NCBI GenBank assembly: GCA_037974665.1 | Contig: CM075783.1 | Span: 41,739,712-41,803,711 of the forward strand | Source: Ehretia macrophylla | Lineage: Eukaryota > Streptophyta > Magnoliopsida > Boraginales > Ehretiaceae | DNA length: 64,000 nucleotides | Reading direction: 5' to 3' | Part shown: positions 47,811 through 60,397 of the stretch, in pieces | Layout: every line of letters starts with the position of its first letter | Position numbering within the stretch: position 1 is the stretch's first letter | Position numbers and translations under genes: made by a program | The notes under the pieces: generated by a model | The model's database searches: none | Told to the model about the DNA's origin: nothing | Seen by the model: the letters and a program-made list of their open reading frames with translations, nothing else

Positions 47811-48899
47811 GGTGGTATCAGAGCTTAGTTAGGTCTCAGCCGGGACAGGGTCCTCAGCCTGTCGGGCAGTAACCTTTCCACGTGTGCTTGTTAAGTGTGT
47901 CTTGAAAGTGCGCGCCTGTATGTTTGATTGTGTATCTTGGATTGAAAATGTGCACCTATGCGATATAGTTATGTGGTATGTGCTAAATGTGTGCTAAGTG
48001 AAGTGAAGTTGCATCGAACTGACCTTGTGAATCGTTAATTACTTGAATTATTGATTGTAATATATGTACTTGAGCATTTTGAATTAAGTTTTGTTGTGAA
48101 TTGAATTGGTTATGTTATGATTCGTACTTGAATGACTTTGTTGCTTACATTGTTTTAATAAGTTCTTTTGTAATCATGCTTGTATAATAGCTTAAAGAAT
48201 ATTTATACATATGCAATACTTTGGCATTCATGCATAGCCCGTCGAAATGGTAAGAAAGCCTTCTCCCTCCCCCTGAATCAAGGTGATTAGTGGTAGGTCC
48301 TCCAAGTTATGTGGATTAGCGGGAATGAGAGGCATTTGATCAGCCTTTATTTGGGAGTTGGTGTTTATAGTTGAAGCTCGGTTATTGGCATTCTATTAAG
48401 GTGTTCTTTTACGCTCAGCAATCATAAATGAGTGGCTTCTTTCGGGGTTTCTATATGACGGTTCTAATGGGCATTTTGTTGGTATTTTCTTATCGGGTCT
48501 TCTTTTGGTATTCGTTTGTCGGCATCTCTCGCAAGGCTTGGTATATGGGATTCATTTCAGCCTTATTATACGGTATTGTCTACAGTACTCCTGCTCAGGT
48601 CTTTTATTGGTATTTTCTCGCCGCTCTTAGTTGGGATTCTATTTTCTATGGTATTTGTGCCAACGGGATTCTTATTCGGATTTCAAAGTAGCATTTCTAT
48701 TGGAGCCTTTATTTGGCCTTATTACTTGAGGTTCACAGGCAATACTACTGGGATTTCTTAATGAGTTCCTACGACAATTCGTATATGGTATTTTTGCGTC
48801 GCAACTAATGACGAGTAATCGGAGTTGATTTTTAGTTAATGCGGAGTTCTCTTGTGAAGAAGAAATTGCGAGGATGCAATTTTTGTAAGGAGGGGAGGA
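47811..48899 (+). other. Element B copy B, interior: primer site, non-coding 1.1 kb, polypurine tract
   Basis: Exactly 1,089 bp, as in copy A. Its initiator-Met primer site (TGGTATCAGAGC) is closer to consensus than in copy A, and the polypurine tract AAGGAGGGGAGGA ends at 48899. It contains no retroelement protein motif. Confidence 0.88.
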
Positions 48900-50410
48900 T
48901 GTGACACCTTGAACCCAACACTTCATTAATTGCATTCATTAAATGGTTAACTTAAATGTAACTTAGCTAATTACTTCATTTTTTCATATTTTCATAAATT
49001 TAACTGTTTCTTTTCATGCATTTTATATTTTTATAAAATACTACATATGTTTAGGAGACTATAGCCCCTGACTGTGCGTGTATTTCATATCGGGATCAAT
49101 GGAAAAAAATTCGCAAAGTGTCTGATGAATAGTACCAACGGGATTTTTCCAGATTTTTCAGATTTTTTGCATTTTGTTTTGCTGAAATTTAATCACCCAA
49201 ATGACCCATTTACCCTTACTAAAATGCCCTAATTGCTTGACCCACCCTTTGACCATCTCATGAGGACATTATAAGCCAAGAAATAAAAAAAAAAGGTCAA
49301 AAAAATGGCCAAAAAAGAGTTACAGGAATAGTAACTTCTCCAAAAAAAAAAAAAATTGCTCCTTGCTTTATTCTTACTTCCATTGCTTCCCAAATTGGTT
49401 GTGCTTCATCCTTAGTACCTTAAGACCATTCTTTGATCTTCAAAAGAGGTGAGGGTGCATTCTATTCTTGTATTAAATTCAATTAAAGTTAGTGATATTA
49501 TTTTTGTAATCTAATATTGTAGTGGTTTAATGCTTGTTCCGTTGTTTCTTATATGCTCTAATGACTTCATAGAATATATTTGATGGTTTAAAATGCTTGT
49601 TGAATGCTTGAAAATAAAAATGGCACTTGGGGAAGATGATTGAGTACTTTTGCCATGAAAATGACCTAGAAAATATTTGTGCCTCGGATTTCGAATTCCT
49701 CGCTCGTGTAGGTCCTTGGCATGTTAGATTGACATAATGTGGAATAAAATTGAGGTGTTTTTTGAGAAAATCATGAAAACATACCTAATTTAAGACGGGG
49801 CCGAAAAACAGAGTTGTCTGTTTGCTCGTTTTTATTTAGGGCTTTGTCTCAGTAGGTCATGGAGGCATTTTCCGTGCATTTATGACGTCGGTTGGGGTTT
49901 CGGGTGATATAGCTCCTTTGTAAAACCGTAAGAGGGAAATCAGGATTTTTGGATAAACATAGGCGGAACTGGGGTTTCATAATTTTTAAGTGGGTCATAA
50001 AATGTCATTGAATGGGGTGTGAAGTCGGTTTCGAGTTTGGTTATCATATGAGTTCATAGGCGCATAATTTCTATTGACTTTAAGCATAATAGTTGAAACT
50101 GAGAATTAGACTTGTTGTTAGCTTGAAATGTCGCACCATATGCTTCCTATATTGATTGTCATTACATTTCATGGATATATTACTTAGTTGAATAATATAT
50201 AGACCGAACATTGTTAAATGCTTATATGATGTGAACTTGGTTATATCGGTTATAAATGTTAGCTATGTGAATCCTCGTGATAAATATATATTATATTGCA
50301 TGATAGGGTCGATCCATTGAGCTGTTTCTCGTATCTTGGAGCTCAGAAAAGGTGAGGGTTGCATCATACTTGGCATCTTAACTGATTCATTGATTTTTCA
50401 TTATGATGGT
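48900..50410 (+). repeat. Element B copy B, 3' LTR, left part
   Basis: Opens TGTGACACC and is cut at 50410 by element C; the last five bases, ATGGT (50406-50410), are C's target duplication. Donor-like AGAGGTGAGGG lies near 49446. Confidence 0.9.
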
Positions 50411-52878
50411 TGTCACGCCCCGACCCAACCCCCAAGCTAAAGGTTAAGTCCGGACCCGACACACGGACAGAGTCTCCCCTGTACCGTGGACATTCTAAAA
50501 ACCTGTAAACACTTAAACAAAAGCCCAACAATACAATACAAGCTATAAGGCCATCCGAGCCTTATGGTACACAATAGCTCCAACACACACAAGCATGCGA
50601 GAACTTGTTGTCAGCATAGTTTTATAATCATGACATTCTAGGAAATCAATAAAACAACTTAAAGGATAAAGCATTCTACATTAACCATCCACTCCCAAGC
50701 ATGCAAGGAAATAAGGCAAGAATAAAAGTTATTACAAGACATGGCTTCCAATTCTACACCACAATCTACTATCCTTCGACTTGCGCAACAAACATATACA
50801 TAGCCCTTAGGCCACAAAATAGAACTTAAAACAATTAATTGAACTTTCCACATAGCAGCAATTTCATTAACCACCTCAAGCTATCAGACACAGCAACTAA
50901 GGTAAAGGCTCGAACTGAACTTCTTCTTCCTCAACTAAATCAACAAGTTGGGGATCACCCTCAGCGTCTCCTGAAACAGATATCGAGGTATGAGCAACCA
51001 CTGTTGTCCAGTGAGGGATATAGTCCCAGGGCGTCCAATGCAACAAATACTACAATTACACAACAATAACACTTAAACAATTAAAGAAACAATGATAACT
51101 TAAATAACCACACAATTAAAAGGATACATTTCAACAATCCCCTATACACCAATCTTCACTGGTCTTCAATCACGATCCACGAACCACGAGCACGATCACG
51201 ATAAGCCGGCATAATCCCCAAACACTCCAGTGGGTGTACTCCGGATGTACCCCGAATCCTACGACCCAACATTCCCTGGCAATCTCCGGACCAGGCGAAT
51301 GAGGGAATAGGGCACGGAGTTTGAATATCCACCGGCAAGCCCTCTGCCGCCCAGCCGATATTCAACACATCCGCCCCTGACACTATGGTTGCGCAACCAC
51401 TATGCAATGCACTTAACGATGGCAAGTTAATAGCAATAATATAAGCATTAACACATATGAGGATCAACAAAGTAGGTTGACCTCGTTGCAATTAGGATAG
51501 AAGCAAATATAGAAGCTAATAAGCAGATTACAAATGAACATATACCAAATAAGCATAGAATCATACCAAAAGCTCCAAATCAATTTAAAATCACATATAA
51601 ACACTCAAGAAGTCCTGACATGGGTTTAGAAGTGTGAGACAACTTAAATTGCACTTAAACCCCTTTGTTTTTCGAACTATTTCTCTTCCAAACCAAAGTT
51701 AATGATTTCATTTTCAAAGGAAACTCTCCCAACCTTCTAACTAACCCCCAAGGTACCCTCTCAACCCTCTAACTCATTCAAATGCCCGCGTTTACCCCGA
51801 AAGCCCCAATTTCCCTCTTTTGGCTTTAAACTACACCTACATTGTCCGGGCTTCAAACAAGGGATATCAAGGCATCTATAGCACCTAGATAGCCTAAGGA
51901 TACTAGAATTGAAGCCCGAATCCACCCGGATTCGCATTAACCCCGAAAGCCCCAAGTTAAAGTCGGCTATTTTCCATTTTTAGGCGATTTAAGAGAAATG
52001 CAAGTGCACGGGGCTATTAGGGTATCTTCACTAACACCTAAGGCATCTATTAGAAGCATTGAATCAAACTAATTCGAGCAATTACACAAAACCCTAGAAA
52101 AAACGTCACTATTCACCCTAAAAATCAAACTAACGATTCTAACTGTTTAAAAAGCGAAACAACGGCTCAAATGTGTTCTCTAGCATTCATATAGATGGTA
52201 TATTAGCATAGATAACAATTACAATGGCATATAATCATATTTTCAACAAATCAAGAAATGAGTAACTATTTAAAAATGCAAAAACAAGTCGTGAAATCCC
52301 TCACCAATACGCGTAGGAGCACCTAGGAACCTTGCAAACACCCTACACTAGTTGCTCAAGGCTTGGCTTGGCTTGAATTGAAGAGTTGAAGATGAAAAAT
52401 TCCTCCCAAGTGCAAAGAGGGGCTGTCGGGTTTGGCTCCTGTTTTTCAGCTTTTTTTTTTTTTTTTTCTTTTGCATTTTATGAGCTTAAGTGATAATATA
52501 AAGGGGTTAAGTTGAGGTGGGGTCATTTGGGTGCTTAAGTGATCTAATAAAATGTGCGTAGTAAGCTTTAAAACGAGCTTAGATAGTAAAATATATGCTA
52601 GCTAATTAATTACCTAAGTTAGTTACGTAACACTATTCATTCAACTACTAAAAATCATTTTCTAAACGATATCTCATATCGCCTCTAGCTCAATTGCATA
52701 TTTTTTCCACTACTTTTACAATTAATATGATTTAATAAAAATGCTAATTAACTAATAGAAGGCAGTTTAAAAACGGAGTGAATAGTAACTCAAGAAGGCA
52801 GTCAATAATGCACAGAAGGAAATGCGCAAACAAAGATGCAACAGTAATTAAATGCATGGATAAATCTAGGGCGTCACA
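50411..52878 (-). repeat. Element C, 3' LTR (minus-strand sense)
   Basis: TGTCACGCCCC...GGGCGTCACA on the plus strand. The GGTTGCGCAACC palindrome is at 51387-51398 and the ACAAAGTAGG block near 51471. Confidence 0.93.
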
Positions 52879-55800
52879 TCCTCTCCCCCTTAAACTAATT
52901 GCGTCCACGCAATTCTTACATGATTCGGCGAATAACTCTGGATACCGTTCCCGCATCTGATCCTCTCTTTTCCATGTCGCATCCTCTACTCCGTGATGAT
53001 CCCACAGAACTTTAACCATCGGAATGCTTTTAGTCCTCAGCTCCTGAACTTTCTGATCAACAATTCGAAGAGGTTTCTCTGTGTAGGTCAAAGTTTCACT
53101 GATCTCTAGCGGTTCCGGCTCAAGTATGTGAGAGGGATTTGGCTGATACTTCCGAAGCATGGAAACATGGAATACGTCATGAATTCTGCCCAGACTGGGA
53201 GGTAAAGCTAGACGGTAAGCCAAATCACCAACAGTTTCAGTTATCTCAAATGGTCCCACATATCGAGGACTGAGTTTACCTCCTTTACCATGCCGAATCA
53301 AACCCTTGCGAGGAGAAATTTTCAGAAATACCCGGTCCCCCACAGCAAATTTCAGATCACGACGTCGTCTATCTGCATAACTCTTTTGCCGGCTCTGTGC
53401 GGTAAGCATTCTTTTTCTGATAAGTTGCACCTGATCAATCATTTTGTTCATTTCAGGTAAGAGAGTAGGGTCGATAGTCTTCACTTCACCAACATCATCC
53501 CAGTAGAGAGGAGATCGACATTTACGCCCATACAGTGCCTCATAAGGTGCCATACCAATAGTAGCTTGATAACTATTGTTGTAGGCGAACTCTGCTAGTG
53601 GCAAATATTTCTCCCAACTTTTACCGAAGTCCAGAATACAAGCCCGTAACATATCCTCAAGGATCAAGATAGTTCTCTCAGATTGACCATCTGTCTGAGG
53701 ATGATAAGCTGTACTGAAATTCAAATTCGTGCCCAAAGCTTTCTGAATCTTCTGCCAGAACTGAGATGTGAATCTGGGATCTCTATCTGACACGATACTC
53801 TTTGGAATTCCATGTAGTCAGACAACATTCTCAATATACAACTCTACCAGTTTATCAAGAGAATCAGACTTCTTTTTAGCAATAAAATGAGAAGTCTTGG
53901 TCAGTCTATCCACAATAACCCAGACTGAGTCATTACCCCTCGAAGACCTCGGTAAATCTGATACGAAATCCATAGTAATATGATCCCATTTCCAAACAGG
54001 AATAGCCAAAGGTTGCAACAACCCTGCAGGTCTCTGATGTTCTGCTTTAACTTTCTGACAAGTAAGGCATCGAGCAACATAGTCAGCAATTTCTCTCTTC
54101 ATATTATTCCACCAGAAATTCTGCTTTAAATCTTTATACATTTTCGTACTGCCTGGATGGATAGTATATCGAGAACTGTGCGCCTCAGCAAGAATATCAT
54201 TCTTTAGAGTTGGATCATTCGGAATACAGATTCTACCCTTGAATTTAAGAATACCATCGTCGTGCAGTTTGAAATCCGACTCTCCCCCTTTAGAATTCTC
54301 TAAGACTTTCAACAATTGAAGATCAGCCTGTTGAGCTTCTCGAATCCTGGATAACAACAGAGATTGAATCTGCAAACTTGCAAATTGAATACCAGAATTT
54401 GAAGTACTAGGCTTCCATAAGCACAATTCTTCCATGAATTCCCAATTCTTGATAATCAAGCTAGCAACAGTAGCCTTTCGGCTCAAAGCATCAGCAACAA
54501 TATTGGCCTTACCTGGAAGATAGTTAATGGTGCAGTTATAGTCCTCAAGTAATTCCAGCCAACGCCTCTGCCTCATGTTCAATTCTTTCTGTGAAAACAG
54601 ATATTTCAAGCTCTTATGATCTGTAAAGATTTCAAACTTGTTGCCCCAGAGATAATGACGCCACTTCTTTAATGCAAGAATGATAGCTGCAAGCTCAAGA
54701 TCATGAGTCGGATAGTTGAGTTCATAAGGTTTCAGTTTCCTGGAAGCATAAGCAATAACCCTGCCATTCTGCATCAATACACAACCCAGACCTTCCTTCG
54801 AAGCATCACTATAGATCACCAGATTATCATAACCCTCAGGTAAAGCAAGAATAGGAGCTGTAGTCAATCTCTTCTTCAATTCTTGGAAGCTGGCCTCACA
54901 TTTATCATTCCAGTCAAATACTGTTTTCTTCTGAGTAAGCTGAGTTAAAGGCCCTGCAATCTTAGAGAAATCCTTGACAAACCTCCGATAATACCCAGCT
55001 AAACCAAGGAAGCTACGAATTTCTGTGACAGTTTCAGGTCGTTTCCAAGATAACACAACTTCAATCTTCGCTGGATCAACAGAAATACCATCCTGCGAGA
55101 TAATATGGCCAAGAAAAGCAACTTGCTTAAGCCATAATTCACATTTGCTAAACTTTGCAAATAACCGATGCTCCTGAACAGTCTGCAACACAAGTCTGGG
55201 ATGCTGGTCATGTTCCGCCTCAGATTTAGAATAGACAAGGATATCATCAATACATCTGACCACAAATTGGTCCAGATAAGGATGGAATACCCTCTGCATT
55301 AAGTCCATGAATGCGGCGGGAGCATTAGTAAGACCAAACGGCAAGACAACAAACTCATAATGGCCATATCGAGTTCTGAAAGCAGTTTTTGGAACATCAT
55401 CTTTCTTAATCCTCAGTTGATAATAGCCCTTCCTCAGATCAAATTTAGAGAATACCCTGGCGCCTTGCAACTGATCAAATAACTCTTCGATTAAAGGCAA
55501 AGGATATTTATTTTTGATGGTTACCTGATTAAGACCCCGGTAATCGATGCATAGGCGAAGAGATCCGTCTTTCTTTTTAACGAAGAGAACTGGCGCACCC
55601 CACGGTGAAGAACTCGGCTGAATGAATCCCTTCTCAAGCAAGCCCTGCAATTGAACTTTCAATTCCTGCAACTCAGGTGGAGCCATTCTGTACGGAGTCC
55701 TAGAGACAGGTGAAGTCCCCGGCAATAAATCAATCATGAACTCTATCTCTCTATCAGGCGGTAACCCAGGTAATTCCTCAGGAAAGACCCCCGGAAACTC

Positions 55801-57578
55801 TCTCACGATAGGTACATCATTCAATTCAATTGATCCCCAGGTTGATTAATCAAATATGCAAGATAAGCCTCACAACCCTTGCTCAATAATTTAGATGCCC
55901 TAATAGAAGAAATAATAGGAGTTCCCGTAGATTTTCTACTACCAACTATTTTAAGTACAGGCTGGTCAGGCATTTCTAGATACACAATCTTCTTTCTACA
56001 ATCAAGTTGGGCATAATATTTACTTAACCAGTCCATCCCCAATATAATTTCAAAGTCATTGAAGGGTAGGATAATCAAATCAGCAGGAAAAACACGACCT
56101 TCAATAAATATACTACATGCTCTGCAAATAGACCTAGTAACAAACTTCGGACCCATAGGAGTATAGACCACAATCTCATGCAACAGTTTATCATGTTTCA
56201 ATTTAGCATTTTGTGCACAAGTAGGAGTAATAAAAGAATGCGAAGCCCCGGAATCAATTAAAACCTTAACTGACTAATCATTAAGAAGAAAAATACCTTC
56301 TACCACAGCGGTAGTATCCGGAAGCTCCTCAGCATCCAAAGCAAATACACGGGCCTGGCCTCGTGGTGGTGGTGCTGCAACTGGTGCCCTGGTCTGAGAG
56401 TTCTGAGCTGATGTCTGACCCCTAGGGTTCTTAAATTTCTGACAGTCTTTAACCCTGTGCTGATCACTGCCGCAACCTGTACACTTGTTATGTTTCTTCC
56501 AACAAACATCCTCAGTGTGGCCCTGGCGCTGACAGAAGCTGCACTGCTGGTGACGTCTTGCAACAGTGCCTCCCGAAGGAGCTCTGTAAGTAGAGGTAGC
56601 TGAACTACCCTGCTGCGAACGGGAAACTGCTGGACGGAACTGACTCTGAGTCTGACTCTGGACTGGTCGTGCCTGAGTCTAAGTAGGCCCTGTGTAACTC
56701 TGAGTCTGCCTCGGCTGCGAACTCTGCCCAACTGATACAGCCTGCCCCTGGTACCCTTGACTCTGAGACTGAAACCGTTTACTCGATTGACTGGTCTCGG
56801 CTAACACATCGGCTTTCCGTTTCTCATATCTCGAGGCAGCTCGGACTACTGCAGCATAGTTGGGAAAATCATTTGAAGACAAGTTCAGCATAATATCTCT
56901 CCTCAAACCCAAGATGAACCTCTGAATCTTCATGTCCTCCGGCTGAATTAAAGCTGGTGCATAACGGGAAAGCCGGGTAAAAGTAGCCTCGTATTGATCT
57001 ACCGTCATACTTCCCTGCTTCAAGTTTATGAACTCAGTTTGTCGCCTCTCGCGGGCAACTACCGATATATACTTGTCTCGAAATTCTCGGACAAAATCGG
57101 CCCACGAATGATGACCTCCCTCAGCTCCCCATTTCTCACTGATGGTATTCCACCAATCTTCAACATCACCCTCGAGAAGGAAAGTAGCATAAGTAATCTT
57201 CCTGTCATCATGGCACTCCAGTATCGCTGCCACTCTCTCGAACTTCCTTAGCCACATCTCAGCTTTCATATCGTCCGGCTCCCCAAATAAAGTATAGGCC
57301 CCATGATGTATAAACCGATCATACAAATTCCCTCCGGTAGGGCCACTACCTCCGGCTCTCGCAGCCTGATTACCTCCAACGACCCCTGGCTGACCCTGTT
57401 GTGTAACAAACTGGGCGATAATGTTCATAGTTGTGGCCATCGTGGCCAAGATCTGTGCAGTGCTCGGTTCTTGAACCTGCGGTGCATTTTCGGCCACCTC
57501 AGCTTCTTGCCCCTGAACCCCCTCGGGTTCTCCACCAACATTCGGATTATCAGCACGACGGCGAGGCCCCATCTCCAA
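52744..57578 (-). pseudogene. Element C gag-pol region (fossil)
   Basis: Read on the minus strand. Gag spans about 57578-56680 (DVEDWWNTI, FRDKYISVVARE, LSRYAPAL). Two CCHC knuckles lie at about 56540-56440, aspartic protease at about 56270-56010 ([12 protein letters not shown]), reverse transcriptase at about 55800-54960 (CIDDILVY near 55235) and RNase H at about 54850-54490 ([12 protein letters not shown]). Integrase spans about 54190-52950, with the HHCC zinc region, the catalytic core ([10 protein letters not shown]) and a chromodomain-type tail ([15 protein letters not shown]). It is closely related to D but a separate lineage judged by its LTRs. About four breaks interrupt the frame; otherwise the catalytic signatures are recognisable. 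Confidence 0.93.
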
Positions 57579-57925
57579 TAGCTAGAATGCAAAGTGTTAT
57601 GACTGGTATATATATATGTATATATGCAATTTATAAGCAACACATGAAGAAAAGTCCAATTAGAGTCACATAAAGTCAAGTACATAGAAGTTCAATTAGA
57701 TATTCCACATTCTTGAAGTAAACATAAATCAGTAGATCATACTTGACATTCTAGACTCTTGATATTCTATTTTCATGCTAGCATGTTCATTCCTTATTCA
57801 AATTTCACTTAGGCAAATCAAAATCAAAGACTCATGTATTCACAAAGTCACATAACAAATCTCTACCCACAGACCGAGAAATTTAACCCGGCTTCATGCA
57901 ATCTATAGCTCTGATACCACTTAAA

Positions 57926-60392
57926 TGTCACGCCCCGACCCAACCCCCAAGCTAAAGGTTAAGTCCGGACCTGACACACGGACAGAGTCTCCCCTGTACC
58001 GTGGACATTCTAAAAAACCTGTAAACACTTAAACAAAGTCCCAACAATACGATACAAGCTATAAGGCCATCCGAGCCTTATGGTACACAATAGCTCCAAC
58101 ACACACAAGCATGCGAGAACTTGTTGTCAGCATAGTTTTATAATCATGACATTCTAGGAAATCAATAAAACAACTTAAAGGATAAAGCATTCTACATTAA
58201 CCATCCACTCCCAAGCATGCAAGGAAATAAGGCAAGAATAAAAGTTATTACAAGACATGGCTTCCAATTCTACACCACAATCTACTATCCTTCGACTTGC
58301 GCAACAAACATATACATAGCCCTTAGGCCACAAAATAGAACATAAAACAATTAATTGAACTTTCCACATAGCAGCAATTTCATTAACCACCTCAAGCTAT
58401 CAGACACAGCAACTAAGGTAAAGGCTCGAACTGAACTTCTTCTTCCTCAACTAAATCAACAAGTTGGGGATCACCCTCAGCGTCTCCTGAAACAGATATC
58501 GAGGTATGAGCAACCACTGTTGCCCAGTGAGGGATATAGTCCTGGGGCGTGCAATGCAACAGATAATACAATTACACAACAATAACACTTAAACAATTAA
58601 AGAAAAAATGATAACTTAAATAACCACACAATTAAAAGGATACATTTCAACAATCCCCTATACACCAATCTTCACTGGTCTTCAATCACGATCCACGAAC
58701 CACGAGCACGATCACGATAAGCCGGCATAATCCCCAAACACTCCAGTGGGTGTACTCCGGATGTACCCCGAATCCTACGACCCAACATCCCCTGGCAATC
58801 TCCGGACCAGGCGAATGAGGGAATAGGGCACGGAGTTTGAATATCCACCGGCAAGCCCTCTGCCGCCCAGCCGATATTCAACACATCCGCCCCTGACACT
58901 ATGGTTGCGCAACCACTATGCAATGCACTTAACGATGGCAAGTTAATAGCAATAATATAAGCATTAACACATATGAGGATCAACAAAGTAGGTTGACCTC
59001 GTTGCAATTAGGATAGAAGCAAATATAGAAGCTAATAAGCAGATTACAAATGAACATATACCAAATAAGCATAGAATCATACCAAAAGCTCCAAATCAAT
59101 TTAAAATCACATATAAACACTCAAGAAGTCCTGACATGGGTTTAGAAGTGTGAGACAACTTAAATTGCACCTAAACCCCTTTGTTTTTCGAACTATTTCT
59201 CTTCCAAACCAAAGTTAATGATTTCATTTTCAAAGGAAACTCTCCCAACCTTCTAACTAACCCCCAAGGTACCCTCTCAACCCTCTAACTCATTCAAATG
59301 CCCGCGTTTACCCCGAAAGCCCCAATTTCCCTCTTTTGGCTTTAAACTACACCTACATTGTCCGGGCTTCAAACAAGGGATATCAAGGCATCTATAGCAC
59401 CTAGATAGCCTAAGGATACTAGAATTGAAGCCCGAATCCACCCGAATTCGCATTAACCCCGAAAGTCCCAAATTAAAGTCGGCTATTTTCCGTTTTTAGG
59501 CAATTTAAGGGCAATGCAAGTGCACGGGGCTATTAGGCTATCTTCACTAACACCTAAGGCATCTATTAGAAGCATTAAATCAAGCTAATTCAAGCAATTA
59601 CACAAAACCCTAGAAAAAACGTCACTATTCACCCTAAAAATCAAACTAACAATTCTAACTGTTTAAAAAGCGAAACAACGGCTCAAATGTGTTCTCTAGC
59701 ATTCATATAGATGGTATATTAGCATAGATAACAATTACAATGGCATATAATCATATTTTCAACAAATCAAGAAATGAGTAACTATTTAAAAATGCAAAAA
59801 CAAGTCGTGAAATCCCTCACCAATACGCGTAGGAGCACCTAGGAACCTTGCAAACACCCTACACTAGTTGCTCAAGGCTTGGCTTGGCTTGAATTGAAGA
59901 GTTGAAGATGAAAAATTCCTCCCAAGTGCAAAGAGGGGCTGTCGGGTTTGGCTCCTGTTTTTCAGCTTTTTTTTTTTTTTTCTTTTGCATTTTATGAGCT
60001 TAAGTGATAATATAAAGGGGTTAAGTTGAGGTGGGGTCATTTGGGTGCTTAAGTGATCTAATAAAATGTGCGTAGTAAGCTTTAAAACGAGCTTAGATAG
60101 TAAAATATATGCTAGCTAATTAATTACCTAAGTTAGTTACGTAACACTATTCATTCAACTACTAAAAATCATTTTCTAAACGATATCTCATATCGCCTCT
60201 AGCTCAATTGCACATTTTTTCCACTACTTTTACAATTAATATGATTTAATAAAAATGATAATTCACTATTATAATGCAGTTTAAAAACGGAGTGAATAGT
60301 AACGCAAGAAGGCAGTCAATAATGCACAGAAGGAAATACGCAAACAAAGATGCAACAATAATTAAATGCATGGCTAAATCTCGGGCGTCACA
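57926..60392 (-). repeat. Element C, 5' LTR (minus-strand sense)
   Basis: 2,467 bp. On the minus strand it shows a TATA-like TTTATATTATC, a leader with an A run, donor-like TTGGTGAGGG (59811-59823) and acceptor-like GTTTACAGGT (58017-58026), the same layout as D. The palindrome GGTTGCGCAACC is at 58903-58914. Confidence 0.93.
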
Positions 60393-60397
60393 ATGGT

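Larger units (their letters stand above)
50411..60392 (-). mobile_element. Element C: full-length young Tekay/Del-like chromovirus, minus strand
   Basis: 9,982 bp between ATGGT target duplications (50406-50410 and 60393-60397). LTRs are 50411-52878 and 57926-60392 (2,468 and 2,467 bp). The primer site TGGTATCAGAGC (minus strand, 57908-57919) is of initiator-Met type, and a polypurine tract (AAGGGGGAGAGGA on the minus strand, 52879-52892) abuts the 3' LTR. All gag-pol parts are present with about four breaks. The LTRs differ at roughly 40 of 2,467 positions by my count, near 1.6%, or about 0.6 My at 1.3e-8 per site per year. It is the youngest complete insertion in the window by that measure. 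Confidence 0.94.

Noticed and set aside
9759-48761. An 81-codon hydrophobic open frame shared by both interiors of element B (9759-10004 and 48516-48761)
   Set aside because: Seven base differences between the copies give five amino-acid changes, so there is no sign of protein constraint. The neighbouring frames are equally conserved, and it has no known motif.
51156-59007. Identical 111-codon frames in both LTRs of element C (51156-51491, 58672-59007)
   Set aside because: LTR sequence present twice; conserved because the LTRs are young. No protein family is recognised.
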